From contig CALJMO010000016.1 of NCBI GenBank assembly GCA_937982065.1, forward strand, positions 62,001 to 126,000: a stretch of 64,000 nucleotides of DNA. Reading direction: 5' to 3'. The notes beneath the pieces are model-generated. The model saw only the letters and a list, made by a program, of their open reading frames with translations, was not told where the DNA came from and made no database searches. The translations under genes were made by a program, and so were the position numbers. Positions within the stretch are counted from its first letter, which is position 1. Each line of letters starts with the position of its first letter. Of this stretch, positions 44,554 to 53,567 are shown in pieces. The DNA comes from an uncultured Collinsella sp. GTDB lineage: Bacteria; Actinomycetota; Coriobacteriia; Coriobacteriales; Coriobacteriaceae.

Positions 44554-45421
44554 ACGCCTCCCTCACCTTTCCGTGCACATGTCTGATAACCGCGGCAACG
44601 TCATCGGCCGAGGCAGTTCCGTTATTAACGATAAAATTAGCGTGAACGGGCGAAACTTCCGCGCCGCCAATCGAAAAACCCTTTAATCCACAATCCTCGA
44701 TAAGCTTGCCCACACTCGCATCGGGCGGGTTGCGAAAGACCGACCCGCAGGATGCGCGACCCATGGGCTGCGTACGCTTGCGCCTCGTCAGGTACCGTTC
44801 CATGCGCTCGCGGATGTCGGCCTTGGGCGCCGGTTTAAGCTTGAGCACGCACTCGAGGATGATCTCATTGCGGGGAAGGCTACATTCGCGGTAGCCCCAA
44901 GTGATCTCGGACCCCGCATAATGCTTGATACCGGATGCCGGGTCAAACGTTACGACATCCTCAACCAGCGAGCCAATCCACTCGGTCCGTGTGCCGGCAT
45001 TCATAGATATCGCACCGCCGACCGAACCAGGGATGCCAACGGCAAACTCAAGGCCCGAGAGGCTACGCGACAGGGCATCGTTGACCAGGCGCGCAAACAT
45101 CACGCCCGCACCGACCGTCAGCGTACAACCGTCATCGGCAACAACCGTGCGCTGAAACTCACGTCCGAGCGAAATGACGGCGCCGCGATAACCGCCATCG
45201 GCAACCAGCAGATTGGAGCCCTTGCCGATGATGACCCACGGCACCTGCTCGCGATCGAGCACCGCCACGGCGCGGCGGAGGGCATGATAGCTATGGCACG
45301 TCACAAAGAGGTCGGCCTTGCCGCCGATACGATAGCTCGTATGACGCGCAAGGCGCTCGTCCTCGATCACATCCGTGTCGATCATGCCCGAGAGCGCCAT
45401 GACGGCGTTAAACAGACCCAT
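44510..45421 (-). CDS. murB: UDP-N-acetylmuramate dehydrogenase
   Basis: 303 residues. The FAD-binding motifs TSYRIGGKAD and GKGSNLLVADGG and the active-site SCGSVFRNP serine stretch are present. Reaction: NADPH reduction of UDP-GlcNAc-enolpyruvate to UDP-MurNAc. It is a type I-length MurB. It begins five bases after the murC stop, with an unclear ribosome site; the alternative ATG at 45400 is possible. Confidence 0.94.
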   Translation of the reverse strand: MGLFNAVMALSGMIDTDVIEDERLARHTSYRIGGKADLFVTCHSYHALRRAVAVLDREQVPWVIIGKGSNLLVADGGYRGAVISLGREFQRTVVADDGCTLTVGAGVMFARLVNDALSRSLSGLEFAVGIPGSVGGAISMNAGTRTEWIGSLVEDVVTFDPASGIKHYAGSEITWGYRECSLPRNEIILECVLKLKPAPKADIRERMERYLTRRKRTQPMGRASCGSVFRNPPDASVGKLIEDCGLKGFSIGGAEVSPVHANFIVNNGTASADDVAAVIRHVHGKVREAYGIELRPEVKFLGF

Positions 45422-45426
45422 TAGAC

Positions 45427-46845
45427 TTAAGCGTCTTTCTTGGCAGTCAGATACTCGATAAACTCGGGACCGACGGTCGTAACGTCACCGGCACCCATAG
45501 TGAGCAGCAGGTCGCCCTCGCCCACCATCTGCTCGAGCTCCTGATTGAGCTCAAGACGGCTGGAGCAGTACACGACCTCCTTGCCAGGATGCTTGGCGCG
45601 CACGGTATCGGCGAGCATCTTAGAGGTGACACCCGGGATGGGCATCTCGCCAGCCGAGAACACATCAATCAGCAGCAGTTTATCGGCATTGGCAAATGCA
45701 TCGGCAAAGTCGTCGCACAGGGCCTGCAGGCGCGAATAGCGGTGCGGCTGGAACACGACGTCGACGTGCTTGTAGCCCAGCGACGAAGCGGCAGCAAGCG
45801 TCGCCTTGATCTCGGTGGGGTGATGGCCGTAATCATCGACCACGGTGATGCCATCGATATCGCCCACGTGGGTAAAGCGGCGGCGAACGCCCTCAAAGCT
45901 CGAGAGCGCCTTGGCGGCGGCGTCGATGTCAAGGCCCAGGACATGGGCGACGGTGAGCACCGCCGTGGCGTTGAGCATGTTGTGGCGACCGGGATTGCTC
46001 TTGATCTCCACGGCATGTTCAGTGCCATCCTCAAAGCGAACGATAAAGTCACTCTGGATACCCTTGACATCCGGGTGCATGCAGACGATGTCGTTGCTCT
46101 CGGCAAAGCCGTAGGAAAGCACGTGACGGCCCGTCGACTTGGCGAGCTCGACCAGATGCGGGTCCTCACCGCAGACGATGACGGTGCCGTCCTCGCCCAC
46201 CAGGCTCATGAATTTGGCGAAAGTCGCTTCGATCTCCTCGATACCCGAGTAGTGATCGAGGTGATCGGCCTCGACGTTGGTCACAATGACTACGTTGGGG
46301 TTCAGGAACAGGAAGGAGCTGTCGGACTCGTCGGCCTCGGCGACAAAGTAGTCGCCCGAGCCGTTCTTGCCGTTCGTGTCATAGCCCTCGACGATGCCGC
46401 CGATCAAGAAGCTCGGATCCAGACCCATGCGGTCGAGCATGGTGGCGCACATCGAAGACGTGGTGGTCTTGCCATGCGTGCCGGCAACAGCGACGGTGGT
46501 GTAGCCGTGGCCCAAAGCAGAGAGCATCTTGGCACGGGGCCACACGGGAATACCAAGCTCGCGAGCGCGCACGAGTTCGGGGTTGGACTCCGGAATAGCG
46601 GTGGAGACAACAACCACGTCGGGCTTGACCTCGTCGATCGTGGCGGCCTCATGGCCCACATGCACCTTCACGCCAGCGCGGGTAAGCTGGCGGATATAAC
46701 GTGACGTCTTAAGGTCGGAGCCGGTAACGGCATAACCGCGCTCGTGCAGAACGAGGGCGATGCCGCTCATGCCGGCGCCGCCGATACCGATAAAGTGGGC
46801 GCTCTTAAACTCGGGCGCGGAGGTTGCAGTCTGGGAATCAGCCAT
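45427..46845 (-). CDS. murC: UDP-N-acetylmuramate--L-alanine ligase
   Basis: 472 residues of the Mur ligase family: N-terminal Rossmann GIGGAGMSGIA, ATP-binding AGTHGKTTTSSM, and the central DDYGHHPTEIKATL motif. It adds the first L-alanine to UDP-MurNAc. I chose ATG 46845 with AAGGAG 11 bases upstream over the GTG at 46872. It follows murG by 97 bases. Confidence 0.95.
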   Translation of the reverse strand: MADSQTATSAPEFKSAHFIGIGGAGMSGIALVLHERGYAVTGSDLKTSRYIRQLTRAGVKVHVGHEAATIDEVKPDVVVVSTAIPESNPELVRARELGIPVWPRAKMLSALGHGYTTVAVAGTHGKTTTSSMCATMLDRMGLDPSFLIGGIVEGYDTNGKNGSGDYFVAEADESDSSFLFLNPNVVIVTNVEADHLDHYSGIEEIEATFAKFMSLVGEDGTVIVCGEDPHLVELAKSTGRHVLSYGFAESNDIVCMHPDVKGIQSDFIVRFEDGTEHAVEIKSNPGRHNMLNATAVLTVAHVLGLDIDAAAKALSSFEGVRRRFTHVGDIDGITVVDDYGHHPTEIKATLAAASSLGYKHVDVVFQPHRYSRLQALCDDFADAFANADKLLLIDVFSAGEMPIPGVTSKMLADTVRAKHPGKEVVYCSSRLELNQELEQMVGEGDLLLTMGAGDVTTVGPEFIEYLTAKKDA

Positions 46846-46942
46846 GTGCTCGTGTACTCCTTGCGTAAACACTGCCTGTAACCCGTTAACTGTACCGCAC
46901 CTACCGCATCAGCGCGAGGGCGACCGACGATATCCCGTCTAA

Positions 46943-48058
46943 CTAACGCAAACCCTCTACCGCATCCGCCAGAAGAGCGGCGGCCCTATCCTGAGCCAGA
47001 CCACGCGCCGCCTGACGCATGGCGTCGCGTGCCGCCGCGTCATCGACCAGGTGCAGCAGCTCATCGGCAAAGGCAGAACCGTCGATATCGGCATCGGCGC
47101 AGAGCACGCCGGCCCCGGCGTCGACCAGATAACGAGCATTGGTGGTTTGGTGGTCGGCCGTCGCATGCGGATACGGCACGAGCACCGAGGGCACGGCGAG
47201 CGCAGCGATCTCGGCCACGCTCGATGCGCCCGAACGCGAGAGCACCAAATCGGCAGCAGCCAGCATATCGCCCATGTTGTCGATGTAAGGCTGGACGCGG
47301 TAACGCTTCGCCTCCTCGGGCGTCAGCGCCAAAGCGCGCTCGGTCTCCTCAAAGCCGTCGGCACCAGTCGAATGCAACACATAGAGGTTCTTGCGCGAAA
47401 GCAGCTCGTTTTTGAGCGAAACCACGCGCTCGTTGAGGTGCTGGGCGCCAAGTGAACCGCCAAAGACGAGCAGCAGCGTAGCGTCCTCGGGAACACCAAG
47501 TGCCTTGCGGCCGCGAGCGCGATTGCCCTCGATCACCGAGCGACGTACGGGGTTACCGGTCATGAGCACGTGGTCAGGGTCACCTTCGCGCTCAAAGACC
47601 GAACGCGCTGCCGGCACCGAGATGCACACGCGGGCGGCGTGGGAGTTCATCATCTTGTTGGCCAGGCCCGGAACAGAGTTCTGCTCATGCAGCAGATACG
47701 GAACGCCCGCGCCCTTGCACCACCCCAGCAGCGGAACCTCGACATAGGCACCAAAACCGATGGCGGCATCGGGCTTGCCGACCTTTGAGAAATGACTGGC
47801 GAGCGCACGCTTGGCCTTGTTGACACGCCACAGCGAGGTGAGCGCCGTCCAAGGGCGGGAGCGGTCGAAGCCCGTGACCGTAATGGGCACAAAATCAAAC
47901 CCAGCGTCGGGGACCAGACGACCCTCGAGCTTGCGCGACTGACCCACGAACACAACGTGGTGACCACGGTCACGCAGCTCTTCGGCCAAGGCGAGCGCGG
48001 GGTTGATGTGTCCTGCCGTGCCGCCGGCTGCAATAGCAACGGTCATTTTATCGGTCAT
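46943..48058 (-). CDS. murG: UDP-GlcNAc:lipid I transferase
   Basis: 371 residues. The GT-B family signatures GGTAGHINPALALAEEL, GGSLGAQHLN and SRSGASSVAEIAA are present. MurG adds GlcNAc to lipid I to make lipid II at the inner membrane face. ATG 48058 has AAGGGA six bases upstream and overlaps ftsW by 11 bases, so it is coupled to it. Confidence 0.95.
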   Translation of the reverse strand: MTDKMTVAIAAGGTAGHINPALALAEELRDRGHHVVFVGQSRKLEGRLVPDAGFDFVPITVTGFDRSRPWTALTSLWRVNKAKRALASHFSKVGKPDAAIGFGAYVEVPLLGWCKGAGVPYLLHEQNSVPGLANKMMNSHAARVCISVPAARSVFEREGDPDHVLMTGNPVRRSVIEGNRARGRKALGVPEDATLLLVFGGSLGAQHLNERVVSLKNELLSRKNLYVLHSTGADGFEETERALALTPEEAKRYRVQPYIDNMGDMLAAADLVLSRSGASSVAEIAALAVPSVLVPYPHATADHQTTNARYLVDAGAGVLCADADIDGSAFADELLHLVDDAAARDAMRQAARGLAQDRAAALLADAVEGLR

Positions 48059-49568
48059 GGTAGTCCCTTCGTACACGCGGTCCCTGGTCGTCGGTGCGCA
48101 GACGCGCCGACGGGTCCGAGTTCAAATCGATTCGATTATATCCGCCGCCCGCGTTGCGAGGGCTGGGGCGCTGCGAACGGCCTTGCGGAGCCGTTCGCGA
48201 GCGTGGACGAGCTGCCGGCTCGGATGCAGAACCATCCAGAACGGTAAAGCCGCTACGCGAAGGTCGTTCACCGCGCACATGGGCTACGCCGGCGGTGCTC
48301 TCGTCCATAACGGCAAAGCTCTCACGGCGACGGTCATACTCATCGCGGCGGGCGCTCTCGTACGAAACGCGCAGGATCAACCCGGCAAGCATAAGCGACA
48401 CAATAATCGACGAACCGCCGTAGCTAATAAACGGCAACGGTTTGCCCGTCATGGGAAACACGTTGAGGATGCCCAGCGCGTTAATCAAAAACTGCACCGC
48501 GAGAATGACCGCGGAGCCAGACGCCATGAGCGCGCCCCGGCGATCGGTCGCCTGCTCGGCAATGCGAAACGCCGAGTAGATCAGCATCGCAAACACCAAG
48601 AAGAACAGCACGGTTCCGACAAAACCGACTTCCTCGCCAATGATGGCCAGGATGTAGTCGTTGTGCGCTTCGGGCAGATACGAGTACTTCATGGTTGAGT
48701 TGCCGATGCCGCGGCCGAACAGACCGCCCGAGGCAAAGGCCATGATGGCAAGCGTGGCCTGATAGCCGTCACCATACTCGTCGGCCCAAGGGTTCAAGGC
48801 AACCTGAATACGCACCATACGGTACGGCTCTGCGACAAGCGCAATCACGATCACGAGAATGCCGAAGATTAGCACGCCGATGATAAATCTGGGGTCGAGA
48901 CCCGCAAACAACGCCATGCACATGAGGGTCAACAGGATGATCAGGACAGTACCGAAATCGGGCTGGATAAAGATCAGAAAGAGCGAAATGCCCAGGTAGA
49001 TGCCCATCTTGCGAAGGAATTCGTTGATGTTGCCACCGGGCGAAAAGAAGCGATCAAGCATGATGGCCGAATACGCAATGGCAAATGGCTTTAAAAACTC
49101 GGAAGGCTGGAACTGAATGCCGGCGATGTTGAGCCAGCGCGTGGCGCCACGGCTGCCGCTGCCCACCAAGAACACCAAAAACAGTAGCCCTATCATGCCT
49201 ATGAGGAAGATCCTGAGCACATCCTCCCCAAACCAGCTGTCCGGCAAAACGCGCACGATGGCAATCAGCGCCAGAACACCGACCACGGCAAACGCAGCCT
49301 GTCGACCCAGAAAAAACGTCGCCGAGCCATTCTCGTGCAGCGCCTCGACCGAAGACGCCGAGTACACCATCAGCAGGCCAAAGCATACCAAGGTAAACAA
49401 GCAGGCCATGAATATCAAACGGGGGCGCATGATACGGGCGGGAACGCCGGCAATATAGCGTTCGCTAAACGACTGCCCGCCGCGGCTGGAACGCGGTGTG
49501 GTGCGACGTGAGGAAGCACGGTCCGAGTCGGGCCTCCTCATACCTTGTCGGGGGCTCTCCTCTCTCAC
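48048..49568 (-). CDS. ftsW: FtsW septal peptidoglycan polymerase
   Basis: 506 residues of the SEDS family with about ten membrane segments (residues 48-400). Conserved parts include GSRGATRWLNIAGIQFQPSEFLK and GLFGRGIGNSTMKYSYLPEAHNDYILAIIGEE. A long C-terminal tail of about 100 residues and an N-terminal segment of 45 are Arg/Ser/Pro-rich and cytoplasmic, longer than usual. It polymerises lipid II at the septum with the transpeptidase FtsI, coded nearby. Confidence 0.95.
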   Translation of the reverse strand: MREESPRQGMRRPDSDRASSRRTTPRSSRGGQSFSERYIAGVPARIMRPRLIFMACLFTLVCFGLLMVYSASSVEALHENGSATFFLGRQAAFAVVGVLALIAIVRVLPDSWFGEDVLRIFLIGMIGLLFLVFLVGSGSRGATRWLNIAGIQFQPSEFLKPFAIAYSAIMLDRFFSPGGNINEFLRKMGIYLGISLFLIFIQPDFGTVLIILLTLMCMALFAGLDPRFIIGVLIFGILVIVIALVAEPYRMVRIQVALNPWADEYGDGYQATLAIMAFASGGLFGRGIGNSTMKYSYLPEAHNDYILAIIGEEVGFVGTVLFFLVFAMLIYSAFRIAEQATDRRGALMASGSAVILAVQFLINALGILNVFPMTGKPLPFISYGGSSIIVSLMLAGLILRVSYESARRDEYDRRRESFAVMDESTAGVAHVRGERPSRSGFTVLDGSASEPAARPRSRTAPQGRSQRPSPRNAGGGYNRIDLNSDPSARLRTDDQGPRVRRDYHDR

Positions 49569-49576
49569 CGCAACCC

Positions 49577-50983
49577 CTATTCCATTTGTGATTTCGCTGT
49601 AGCGGCAAGCTGAGCCACGTAGTCCTTAAACACGCGGCCGCGCTCCTCATAGCCCGAGAACTCATCGAACGAAGAGCAGGCAGGAGAAAGTAAGATCACG
49701 TCACCACGGCTCGAAAGCGAACGGGCAACGTCCACGGCGTCGCGCAGGTCATCCGCCTGGGCGATATCCACATCGCCATCGACATCAGCCTCGTCCATAG
49801 CGGCGGTGAAGCGCTCGCGCGCATCGCCAAAGCAGACGACCGAGCGCACGTTGTCCATAACGACGCGCGCGAAGTCCGTGAGCGGCGTGCCCTTATCGTG
49901 GCCGCCGAGCAGCAAGATCACGTCGTCATCGGGAAATGCCGTCAGCGCCTTCTCGACCGCATCGGTGTTGGTCGCCTTGGAATCGTTGACGTAGCGCACG
50001 CCGTCAATCTCGCCACACGGCTCCACGCGGTGCTCGAGCGGCTGGAACGAGGCAAGACCGCGGCAGACACCATCGACATCGGCACCGACCGCCAAGGCAG
50101 CCGTGGCAGCGCACAGGGCATTGATAACATTGTGATGGCCCGAGATCTTGAGCTCGGATGTAGCGATGAGCGGGGTCTCGACACCCTTCAGACGCACGAT
50201 CATCTTGCCATCGCGCACAAAGGCGGCATCCTCGCCCTCAGGCTCGTCAAAGGCAACCTTGCAGATGCGACGACTCGGCGTGTAGATGTACTCATCGAAC
50301 TCGTGAATGCCGGCGTCTTCGACGTCGACAACCACCAGATCGTCATCGACCATATTGTCAAACAGTTTGATCTTGGCAAGCGCATAGTTCTTATGGCTCT
50401 TATGCCAGCCCAAGTGGTCGGGAGTGATGTTGAGCAGCACCGCCACGCGGGGGTGGAGCTCGGTTGTCGTAGCAATCTGATAGCTCGAGAGCTCAGCCAC
50501 AAACCACTCGTTGTGGGCTCGGCCGTCAATCTCGTTGACCGGCGGCTCGCCGATGTTGCCGACAGCAACGCTGGCCTCGCCGGCAGCCTTAAGCAGATAA
50601 TCAGTCAGCGACGTGGTGGTCGTCTTGCCGTTGGTGCCCGTGATGGCAATCCAGTTATCGGGCGACAGGCGATAGGCAAACTCGGGCTCACCCATAATCT
50701 GGGCGGCATGCTCGCGCCCAGCCTTAAAGAAGCCCGAGAACTCCGAGATGCCCGGGCACGTCACGCATACGTCATAGGCGCCCTCGACCTGTTCGGTCCC
50801 ATAGACAAACGACGCACCAGCAGCCTCGAGCGCACGCGTGGCGTCATTGGGCTCAGAGGTGCCACCGCCATACACGGTAACGGCACTTACGCGCTCGGGA
50901 TGTGCCAGCGCCCAGCGGGCGACATCGAGACCGGATTTGCCCTGACCCAAAACGAGCAGGCTAAAGACATCAGCAAGAGACAT
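49577..50983 (-). CDS. murD: UDP-MurNAc-L-alanine--D-glutamate ligase
   Basis: 468 residues. N-terminal Rossmann GQGKSGLDVARW, ATP site GTNGKTTTTSL and central HRVEP and NDSKATN motifs identify MurD. It adds D-glutamate. It is eight bases upstream of ftsW on the same transcript. Confidence 0.95.
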   Translation of the reverse strand: MSLADVFSLLVLGQGKSGLDVARWALAHPERVSAVTVYGGGTSEPNDATRALEAAGASFVYGTEQVEGAYDVCVTCPGISEFSGFFKAGREHAAQIMGEPEFAYRLSPDNWIAITGTNGKTTTTSLTDYLLKAAGEASVAVGNIGEPPVNEIDGRAHNEWFVAELSSYQIATTTELHPRVAVLLNITPDHLGWHKSHKNYALAKIKLFDNMVDDDLVVVDVEDAGIHEFDEYIYTPSRRICKVAFDEPEGEDAAFVRDGKMIVRLKGVETPLIATSELKISGHHNVINALCAATAALAVGADVDGVCRGLASFQPLEHRVEPCGEIDGVRYVNDSKATNTDAVEKALTAFPDDDVILLLGGHDKGTPLTDFARVVMDNVRSVVCFGDARERFTAAMDEADVDGDVDIAQADDLRDAVDVARSLSSRGDVILLSPACSSFDEFSGYEERGRVFKDYVAQLAATAKSQME

Positions 50984-50992
50984 GAAAGACCA

Positions 50993-52012
50993 CTATCCCA
51001 ACTGGAAGAACAGGGCAAGGCCAACGGCACCAAAGGCCGCAGCGATAATCCAAAAACGGATGACGACCTTGGTCTCGGCCCAGCCCTTCTTTTCGAAATG
51101 ATGATGGATGGGCGCCATAAGGAAGACGCGCTTGTGCGTAAAGTGGAAGTAGACAACCTGAATCATGACCGACAGGGTCTCAACGATAAACAGGCCGCCG
51201 ATGATAAGGGAGACGACCTCGGTGTTGGTCATGATGGACGTGCAGGCAAACGCGGCGCCCAGGGCAAGCGAGCCGGTATCGCCCATAAAGATGCTCGCCG
51301 GATAGCAGTTGAACCACAGAAAGCCCAAGCAGGCACCGGCACACGCGGTGCAGAAGATGGACAGGTTCACGTCTCCGTGCAAAAACGCCATGGCAGCCAT
51401 GGCGAGCATGGCAATCATGGAGGTGCCGCCAGCAAGACCGTCAAGGCCATCGGTCAGGTTCACGGCATTAGAAAGACCGGCGATCATCAGCCAGCAAAAG
51501 ACAATATAGAGCCACGGGAACGAAAGGCCGCAGATGGTGGTCGAAAGCACGCCAAGGTCAATCGTCAGGTCGCCGGGAAAACGAATCTCGGGGGCGACGC
51601 CGCACCAGTTAACGGCAAGTACCGTAAAGGTGACACAGATAATGGTTAGGCCGATCATCTTGGCATGAGGCGTCAGACCGAGCGAGCGCCCATGCGTAAC
51701 GGAGGTCAGGTCGTCGATCAGGCCCAGCACGCCGGTCGCCAGCGTGGCGAGCAGCACGAGCACGAGCTCGGTGGTGAGCTTGCCCATCAGCAGGCAGGTC
51801 AGCGAAATCGCAACGAGGATGACAACGCCACCCATGGTGGGCGTTCCCTGCTTAACCAAATGACGCTTGGGGCCGTCGGCACGAACCTGCTGGCCGATAC
51901 CCTCGACCTTGAGCAGCTTGATCCACCACGGCATGAGCAGCAGCGCAATGGCAGCGGCGATGCCAAGCCCCAAAAAAGCCTGATACGTTGGATACGAGGG
52001 ATTTCCGAACAT
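50993..52012 (-). CDS. mraY: Phospho-MurNAc-pentapeptide transferase
   Basis: 339 residues with ten membrane segments. The family motifs NLTDGLDGLAGG, FMGDTGSLALG and APIHHHFEKKGW give the catalytic aspartates and histidines. It transfers phospho-MurNAc-pentapeptide onto undecaprenyl phosphate to give lipid I. It starts three bases after the murF stop. Confidence 0.96.
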   Translation of the reverse strand: MFGNPSYPTYQAFLGLGIAAAIALLLMPWWIKLLKVEGIGQQVRADGPKRHLVKQGTPTMGGVVILVAISLTCLLMGKLTTELVLVLLATLATGVLGLIDDLTSVTHGRSLGLTPHAKMIGLTIICVTFTVLAVNWCGVAPEIRFPGDLTIDLGVLSTTICGLSFPWLYIVFCWLMIAGLSNAVNLTDGLDGLAGGTSMIAMLAMAAMAFLHGDVNLSIFCTACAGACLGFLWFNCYPASIFMGDTGSLALGAAFACTSIMTNTEVVSLIIGGLFIVETLSVMIQVVYFHFTHKRVFLMAPIHHHFEKKGWAETKVVIRFWIIAAAFGAVGLALFFQLG

Positions 52013-52015
52013 GGG

Positions 52016-53440
52016 CTAGCACACACCTTCCACAAAGCGGTCGAGCTCAACAAAGCGGGAACCCTTGACCAGTACAACATCATGTTTTTCAAGCGCGCCG
52101 CCCATGCGGTCGAGCACCTGCTGATAATCGGAGAACACCTGGATGCGGTCCTCGTCCATGCCCATCATGCGCGCGGCATCGGCCATAAGCTGGGCCAGCT
52201 CACCACCCACGCACGCCAGCATGTCGAGCTTCTTGGCGGCGGCATAGGCGCCCACGAGCTCATGCATGCGAGGAGCCTCATCGCCCATCTCGCCCATCTC
52301 GCCCAGGATCGCCATACGAGACCCCGTGCACGAAAGCGAGCACAGCAGATCGAGGCCAGCAGCCATGGATTCGGCACTGGCGTTATAGGAATCGTCGATG
52401 ACGCGGGCGCCGCTCTTGGCGCGCTTGATCTCCTGGCGGTGACCGGTAATCGTGAGGCCCCTAAAGGCAGCATCGATCTGCTCGGGCGTCACGCCCAGGC
52501 GATAGGCAACCGCGGCGGCCTTAACGGCATTTGGAACGGACTGCACGCCGGGGATAGCAAGCATGGTATCGATTGTCTCGCCCTGACCAAAATCGAGCGT
52601 AAAGACCGGACGGCCCTCGTCATCAACACGAACTTCGCGGGCGCGGACCTCATCATCGTCCGAGACGCCGGCCAGCATCACATCGATACCAGCAGGCTGG
52701 GCGAACGTATCGCGAATGAACGGCGTAAAGTCGTCCTCGCCGCCCAAAACCAGTAGCGGCAAATAGTCGCCGGCGGCGCACATACCCTGGACAATCTCGG
52801 CCTTAGCGCGGGCGATGTTCTCGCGGCTGCCCAAAATGCCGATGTGAGAGGTACCGATCTTGCTCACGATGGCAAGGTTGGGATTGGCGGACTGGGACAG
52901 GCGCTCAATCTCGTGGAAATGGTTCATGCCCATCTCGAGCACCAGGACCTCGGTATCGGCCGGAGCGGAAAGCACCGTGAGCGGCATGCCGATCAGGTTA
53001 TTGAAATTGCCCTTGGTGGCCCAGACACGATAGCGCTTGGCGAGCACAGCGGCGAGCACGTCCTTGGTCGTCGTCTTGCCGATGGAACCGGTAATGCCAA
53101 CGACCAGGCAGCCAAGCTCCAGACGGTACGCGTGCGCCAAACGCAGCAGAAACTCCTCGGGATCATCGGTCAGCAAGATGGCACAGCCCTTGTCCTGCGC
53201 CAGCGAGACCAGCTCAGCCTCGGGCTCACGCGTCATCACGACGGCGCCGGCACCCGACTGGACGGCACGGGAAGCAAAATCATTGCCGTCGACGTTTTCA
53301 CCGGGAAAGGCGACGAAAATCGTCCCTTCCTCGACCTGACGCGAGTCGATAACGCACCCGCGGCATACCCGATCGGCTTCTCCCGTCACGGTTCGGGCCC
53401 CTGTTGCGGCCGCGAGGTTGTTGACGGCGATCTCTATCAT
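52016..53440 (-). CDS. murF: UDP-MurNAc-tripeptide--D-Ala-D-Ala ligase
   Basis: 474 residues. ATP site GSIGKTTTKDVLA, DDSYNASAESM and the C-terminal LVKGSR identify MurF. It completes the pentapeptide. It lies 127 bases after ftsI, and murE, normally found between the two, is absent from this cluster. Confidence 0.95.
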   Translation of the reverse strand: MIEIAVNNLAAATGARTVTGEADRVCRGCVIDSRQVEEGTIFVAFPGENVDGNDFASRAVQSGAGAVVMTREPEAELVSLAQDKGCAILLTDDPEEFLLRLAHAYRLELGCLVVGITGSIGKTTTKDVLAAVLAKRYRVWATKGNFNNLIGMPLTVLSAPADTEVLVLEMGMNHFHEIERLSQSANPNLAIVSKIGTSHIGILGSRENIARAKAEIVQGMCAAGDYLPLLVLGGEDDFTPFIRDTFAQPAGIDVMLAGVSDDDEVRAREVRVDDEGRPVFTLDFGQGETIDTMLAIPGVQSVPNAVKAAAVAYRLGVTPEQIDAAFRGLTITGHRQEIKRAKSGARVIDDSYNASAESMAAGLDLLCSLSCTGSRMAILGEMGEMGDEAPRMHELVGAYAAAKKLDMLACVGGELAQLMADAARMMGMDEDRIQVFSDYQQVLDRMGGALEKHDVVLVKGSRFVELDRFVEGVC

Positions 53441-53567
53441 TGCAGCTCCCCTGTAAACCTAATAATGCTATCGGCGTATTGTATCCCAGCGCCGCGCATG
53501 CGTGGTGCAGGGCATGTGAACACCCCTCATATGGGACAACAAACCACGCCCCAAAGATTGTAACCCC

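Noticed and set aside
49898..51649. A 583-codon frame antisense to murD and mraY
   Set aside because: It spans two genuine genes and their junction and has no ribosome site or domain.
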